Assembly (NCBI GenBank): GCA_018432935.1
Contig: JAHDSF010000013.1
Coordinates: forward strand, 1-64,000
DNA from: Rhodospirillales bacterium
GTDB lineage: Bacteria > Pseudomonadota > Alphaproteobacteria > Rhodospirillales > Shumkoniaceae
Length of the DNA: 64,000 nt
Reading direction: 5' to 3'
Part shown: positions 61,139 to 64,000 of the stretch, one piece after another
How positions within the stretch are numbered: position 1 is the stretch's first letter
How the letters are laid out: the number at the start of each line of letters is the position of its first letter
Notes under the pieces: generated by a model
The model's database searches: none
Told to the model about the DNA's origin: nothing
The model's input: the letters and a program-made list of their open reading frames with translations, nothing else
Made by a program: the position numbers and the translations under genes

Positions 61139-61570
61139 TCAGGCGGGGTCGGTCGAGTCCGACTCCAGCCGCTGGGCCACCGTCATTCGCACCCACGCGC
61201 CGCGGGTGAGGCCGAGAGCTTCGGCCCGCTCGTCGATCCGGGCGAGCTGGTCGCGCTCGAACCGGATGACCACCGCCTCCTTCTTTTTCTTCTTCTTTTC
61301 CTTGTCCTTCTTCTTGTCTTTCTTCTTGTCCTTGGACTTCTTCTCGTCGGCAACGGCCTTCGGTTTCGCCGCGACCTTCTTCGGCTTGGGCTTCGCAGTC
61401 TTCTTTTCGGCGATCGCCTCCGCCGGAACGGCTGCGACCTCGACCACCACCTGCGGAACCGATTCCGGCGAAGCCTTGCGCTTGCGATTGGGCTTTTCCG
61501 ACGACAAGGGTTCCACATCCCGAGGCTTAGTCTGCTGCCGGGCCTTCGCCCGAGCCCGCTGCGTCGCCAT
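61139..61570 (-). CDS. Lysine-rich protein with C-terminal ribbon-helix-helix domain
   Basis: A 143-residue protein in two parts. Residues 1-98 are very basic and low complexity, with repeated PKPKKVAAKPK and KKDKKKDKEKKKKKK blocks like histone-H1-type bacterial tails. Residues 99-139 (VVIRFERDQLARIDERAEALGLTRG and WVRMTVAQRLE) match a ribbon-helix-helix (CopG/Arc-like) DNA-binding fold. The start at 61570 has GGAGG 6 nt upstream; an ATG at 61597 lies before it. The perfect palindrome in its promoter is a likely autoregulatory site. It may be a nucleoid protein or repressor. Confidence 0.72.
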   Translation of the reverse strand: MATQRARAKARQQTKPRDVEPLSSEKPNRKRKASPESVPQVVVEVAAVPAEAIAEKKTAKPKPKKVAAKPKAVADEKKSKDKKKDKKKDKEKKKKKKEAVVIRFERDQLARIDERAEALGLTRGAWVRMTVAQRLESDSTDPA

Positions 61571-61598
61571 GTCCGCCTCCGTTTCAATGGCACCCATT

Positions 61599-61627
61599 GC
61601 GATATCGGACCGATATCGTTTTGTCAA
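61599..61627 (-). promoter_or_regulatory. Promoter with a perfect 19-bp palindrome between -35 and -10
   Basis: On the minus strand TTGACA (61622-61627), a 17-nt spacer and TATCGC (61599-61604). The palindrome CGATATCGG-A-CCGATATCG occupies 61600-61618, covering the spacer and -10. It lies 30 nt before the ribbon-helix-helix gene and 117 nt before btaA, and could repress either. Confidence 0.65.
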
Positions 61628-61734
61628 TCCGTCGGCGCCCTCCCCCGACGTCACGAAATGTTCACGGCACCGGCACGGCATCGATCGGAAAACCTTCATA
61701 TCCTGCCGACGAAACACGATCCGGAGGAGAGTTG

Positions 61735-62967
61735 ATGGCGTACTCGGCGGCAGTGGAATCGAAACGGCATCTGGGCTCCGCGGTTCACCGTTCCCGGGCA
61801 TCGTCTGTCGAGGGCATCCTCGAACGTCTCTTCACATTCGCCTTCAAAGGGCTGGTCTATCCCCAGATCTGGGAGGATCCCGACGTCGATCTGCGGGCGC
61901 TGCGCCTGCAGCCGGGATCCCGGCTGCTGACGATCGCCTCCGGCGGCTGCAACGTGCTCTCCTATCTCACCGCCGACCCCGGCGAGATCGTCGCCGTCGA
62001 TCTCAATCACACCCACGTGGCGCTGGTCCGCCTCAAGCTGGCGGCGATCCGGCATCTGCCGGAATACGACAGCTTCCACCGCTTCTTCGGCAAGGCCGAC
62101 GAGACCGCCAACATCGCCGCCTACGAGACGTTCCTGCGCGACAACCTCGATCCGCAAACCCGGGCGTACTGGGACCGTCGCACCATCGCCAACTGGGGCC
62201 GGCGCCGGATCTCGCTGTTCTCCCGGGATCTTTACCGGCAGGGGCTGCTCGGCCATTTCATTGGGTTCGCCCACCTTGTCGCCCGCCTCCACGGAACCGA
62301 CCCCAGGCGCTTCGTCCGCGCCCGCACGCTGGCCGAGCAGCGCAGCTACTTCGACGGGATGCTGGCGCCGATCTTCGAGAAGCCGGTCGTGCGCTGGATG
62401 ACCTCCAACAAGGTCGCGCTCTACGGGCTCGGCATTCCGCCCGCGCAGTACGAGGCCCTCGTCGGCGACAGCGGCTCGATGGCTCAGGTTCTGAAGAGCC
62501 GGCTCGAGCGTCTGGCCTGCGGCTTCCCGCTCGACGAGAACTACTTCGCCTGGCAGGCGTTCTCCCGCGGTTATGCGATCGATGTCCCGGGTCCGCTGCC
62601 GCCCTACCTGAAGCGCGAGCACTTCGAAGCGATCCGGCAACGGGCGGGCCGGGTTGTGGTCGTCCACCGCGGCATCGTCGAACAGCTGCGTTCCGAGGCG
62701 GCGGAGGCCTTCGACGCGTTCGTGCTGCTTGACGCCCAGGATTGGATGACGGACGGCCAGCTGGACGTACTGTGGCGCGAGATCACGCGGACGGCCCGGC
62801 CGGGCGCCAAAGTCGTCTTCCGCACTGCCGGAGCGGCGCTTCCGGGCCGACCCCACCCCGAAACGCTCGCCCGCTGGCACTATGAGGAGGAGGAGAGCCT
62901 TGAGCTTGCCCGACAGGACCGTTCTTCCATCTACGGCGGGTTCCATCTCTATGTCCGCGACCGATGA
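61735..62967 (+). CDS. btaA: S-adenosylmethionine:diacylglycerol 3-amino-3-carboxypropyl transferase BtaA
   Basis: A 410-residue BtaA (DUF3419) enzyme that moves the aminocarboxypropyl group of SAM to diacylglycerol, giving diacylglyceryl-homoserine, the first step to the betaine lipid DGTS. Family marks are FKGLVYPQIWEDPDVD near residue 36, the SAM-binding TIASGGCNVLSYLTADP and VAVDLNHTHVALVRLK, and LDAQDWMTD. ATG 61735 follows GGAGGAGA. The frame runs into btaB with a 17-nt overlap. In other bacteria this pathway replaces phospholipids under phosphate limitation; no Pho box was identified here. Confidence 0.93.
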   Translation: MAYSAAVESKRHLGSAVHRSRASSVEGILERLFTFAFKGLVYPQIWEDPDVDLRALRLQPGSRLLTIASGGCNVLSYLTADPGEIVAVDLNHTHVALVRLKLAAIRHLPEYDSFHRFFGKADETANIAAYETFLRDNLDPQTRAYWDRRTIANWGRRRISLFSRDLYRQGLLGHFIGFAHLVARLHGTDPRRFVRARTLAEQRSYFDGMLAPIFEKPVVRWMTSNKVALYGLGIPPAQYEALVGDSGSMAQVLKSRLERLACGFPLDENYFAWQAFSRGYAIDVPGPLPPYLKREHFEAIRQRAGRVVVVHRGIVEQLRSEAAEAFDAFVLLDAQDWMTDGQLDVLWREITRTARPGAKVVFRTAGAALPGRPHPETLARWHYEEEESLELARQDRSSIYGGFHLYVRDR

Positions 62968-63622
62968 GGTCGCAACGGCGGCCGGAGACGCCGGCATCCT
63001 CATGGACCGGGTCTACCGCCATCAGCGGCACATCTACGACCTGACGCGGAAGTGCTTCCTCCTCGGGCGCGATCACCTGATCTCGCGGCTCGATCCGCCG
63101 CGCGGCGGGACCGTGCTGGAACTGGGGTGCGGGACCGGGCGGAACCTCATCGCCGCGGCGGCGCTGCTTCCGGAAACCCGGCTGTTCGGGCTGGACGTCT
63201 CGGCCGAGATGCTGAACACGGCCCGCCGCAACGCGGCCCGGGCCGGGCTGGACGGGCAGATCGTCTTCGCCCGGGCGGACGCCTCCGCGTGCGACCCGCG
63301 CGCGCTGTTCGGCGTGGCGGGGTTCGACAGCGTCTACTTCTCGTATTCCCTGTCGATGATCCCGGCCTGGCAGCAGGCCCTTGAGATAGGCCTTCGGGCC
63401 CTGCGGAACGGCGGCGTCCTGCATGTCGTCGACTTCGGTCAGCAGGAGAGGCTGCCGCGGATCTTCAAGGCGGGACTGTTCGCTTGGCTGCGCGCCTTTC
63501 ACGTCAGCCCCAGGGCCGGTCTGCGCACGGCGCTGGCCGCGCTCGCGGCGACACACCGCAGCCGGCTCTCGTTCGCACCCCTGTATCGGGGCTATGCATG
63601 GTATGCGGAAGTCATCCGCTGA
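62951..63622 (+). CDS. btaB: Diacylglyceryl-homoserine N-methyltransferase BtaB
   Basis: A 223-residue class I SAM methyltransferase that adds three methyl groups to diacylglyceryl-homoserine to finish the betaine lipid. SAM motif I is VLELGCGTGRNL, then LFGLDVSAEML, ARADASACD and SYSLSMIPAWQQAL; the C-terminus LYRGYAWYAEVIR fits BtaB. ATG 62951 lies inside the end of btaA, indicating coupling. The ORF is open upstream from 62882, without a good site. Confidence 0.9.
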   Translation: MSATDEVATAAGDAGILMDRVYRHQRHIYDLTRKCFLLGRDHLISRLDPPRGGTVLELGCGTGRNLIAAAALLPETRLFGLDVSAEMLNTARRNAARAGLDGQIVFARADASACDPRALFGVAGFDSVYFSYSLSMIPAWQQALEIGLRALRNGGVLHVVDFGQQERLPRIFKAGLFAWLRAFHVSPRAGLRTALAALAATHRSRLSFAPLYRGYAWYAEVIR

Positions 63623-64000
63623 TCTCGGACGCCGCTTGAGCCGACCACAACATGACGGCACCTGCCTTGGCATGCCACGCGACAATCGCTTTCCGCGAGA
63701 CTTTCTGGCGGATTCCCTTGCCGGAGTCATCGGACTGTCACGTGCGGCGGCTATCGTATGCGGGCCCGACGCGCTCTCCGGAGCCGTCAGAGGACGTAGC
63801 TGGTGTGCCGGGAGAAACGGGGCTGGGCACCCTCTAGACCGGCCGTCTGGAGTTGGGGGGTGTCATGTACGGTGCCGGGGTTGCCGCCTTGTCGGCGGAC
63901 GGAGTGGTTCCGCTTTCGGGTGTCTTCGCTCGCAATGACCAATGGCAGCAGCGCCGGGACTGGGACCGGGCACTGGAACGGATGACTCACGCGTTCCAGC
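63623..64000. other. Right-end region without a recognised gene
   Basis: No frame here shows a protein family. The segment 63880-63945 holds GCCGCCTTGTCGGCGG-type inverted sequence followed by TTCGCTCGCAATGACC, the shape of a dispersed intergenic repeat. A gene continuing beyond the window cannot be excluded. Confidence 0.4.

Noticed and set aside
1..64000. CRISPR arrays, tRNA or rRNA genes
   Set aside because: No regularly spaced repeats and no cloverleaf or rRNA-like segment were noticed by reading. A tRNAscan or covariance-model search was not possible here.

Overview
The window is high-GC (about two thirds G+C by eye), densely coded DNA. It most resembles an alphaproteobacterial chromosome, probably Rhodospirillales or a related soil/plant-associated lineage. 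The support is a type-B ribosomal protein L36, DUF3426 and PAS_5-type proteins, FtsEX beside a DUF218 protein and a PlsC-like acyltransferase, a cobalamin-dependent ribonucleotide reductase, BtaAB betaine-lipid enzymes, and many ABC/TRAP uptake systems. No tRNA, rRNA or CRISPR array was seen.

Layout. 1-140: start of a minus-strand gene and paired direct repeats that look like the end of an insertion sequence. 158-3981: promoter, rpmJ and a terminator-like hairpin, then an AsmA-family envelope protein. 4072-18688: a catabolic and uptake block with an FGGY kinase, a hydroxyacid dehydrogenase, an esterase, a GntR regulator, an AstE/aspartoacylase-type deacylase, a five-component dipeptide-type ABC transporter with two near-twin binding proteins, an N-formylglutamate amidohydrolase-like enzyme and an M19 dipeptidase. 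19174-24145: a DASS anion transporter broken by one in-frame TGA, two CYTH-type proteins, a divergent LysR regulator and a metallo-beta-lactamase-fold protein. 24174-26386: three small PAS_5 paralogues, one separated from the others by a GNAT acetyltransferase. 26444-36388: class II ribonucleotide reductase, the ftsE-ftsX-DUF218-PlsC operon, a DUF3426 zinc-ribbon protein, a PhoH ATPase, an HxlR regulator and an acyl-CoA dehydrogenase. 36441-41417: a ribose-type sugar ABC transporter with its kinase and a LysE exporter. 41574-45748: an orphan sensor kinase, ppnP, a flavodoxin-like reductase and dgoK.

45819-56957 is the most interesting part. A TRAP transporter, a hydantoinase/oxoprolinase A-B pair, a SIS-domain protein resembling fructoselysine-6-phosphate deglycase, and a PfkB kinase resembling fructoselysine kinase all read leftward. 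A GntR/UTRA regulator and a DAO-type FAD oxidase read rightward. The same dyad (TAGCCCAA-N9-CTGGG[A/T]TA) overlaps the -35 box of both inferred leftward promoters, one before the PfkB kinase and one before the TRAP genes. This suggests one regulon for an Amadori compound or opine-like glycated amino acid, with an extra lactam-opening step from the HyuA/B pair.

56998-63622: an SRPBCC protein, a membrane-anchored DJ-1/PfpI protein, a pyruvate-kinase-like protein with an N-terminal extension and no C-terminal domain, a lysine-rich ribbon-helix-helix protein with a perfect 19-bp palindrome inside its promoter, and btaA-btaB. The last 378 bases have no convincing gene.
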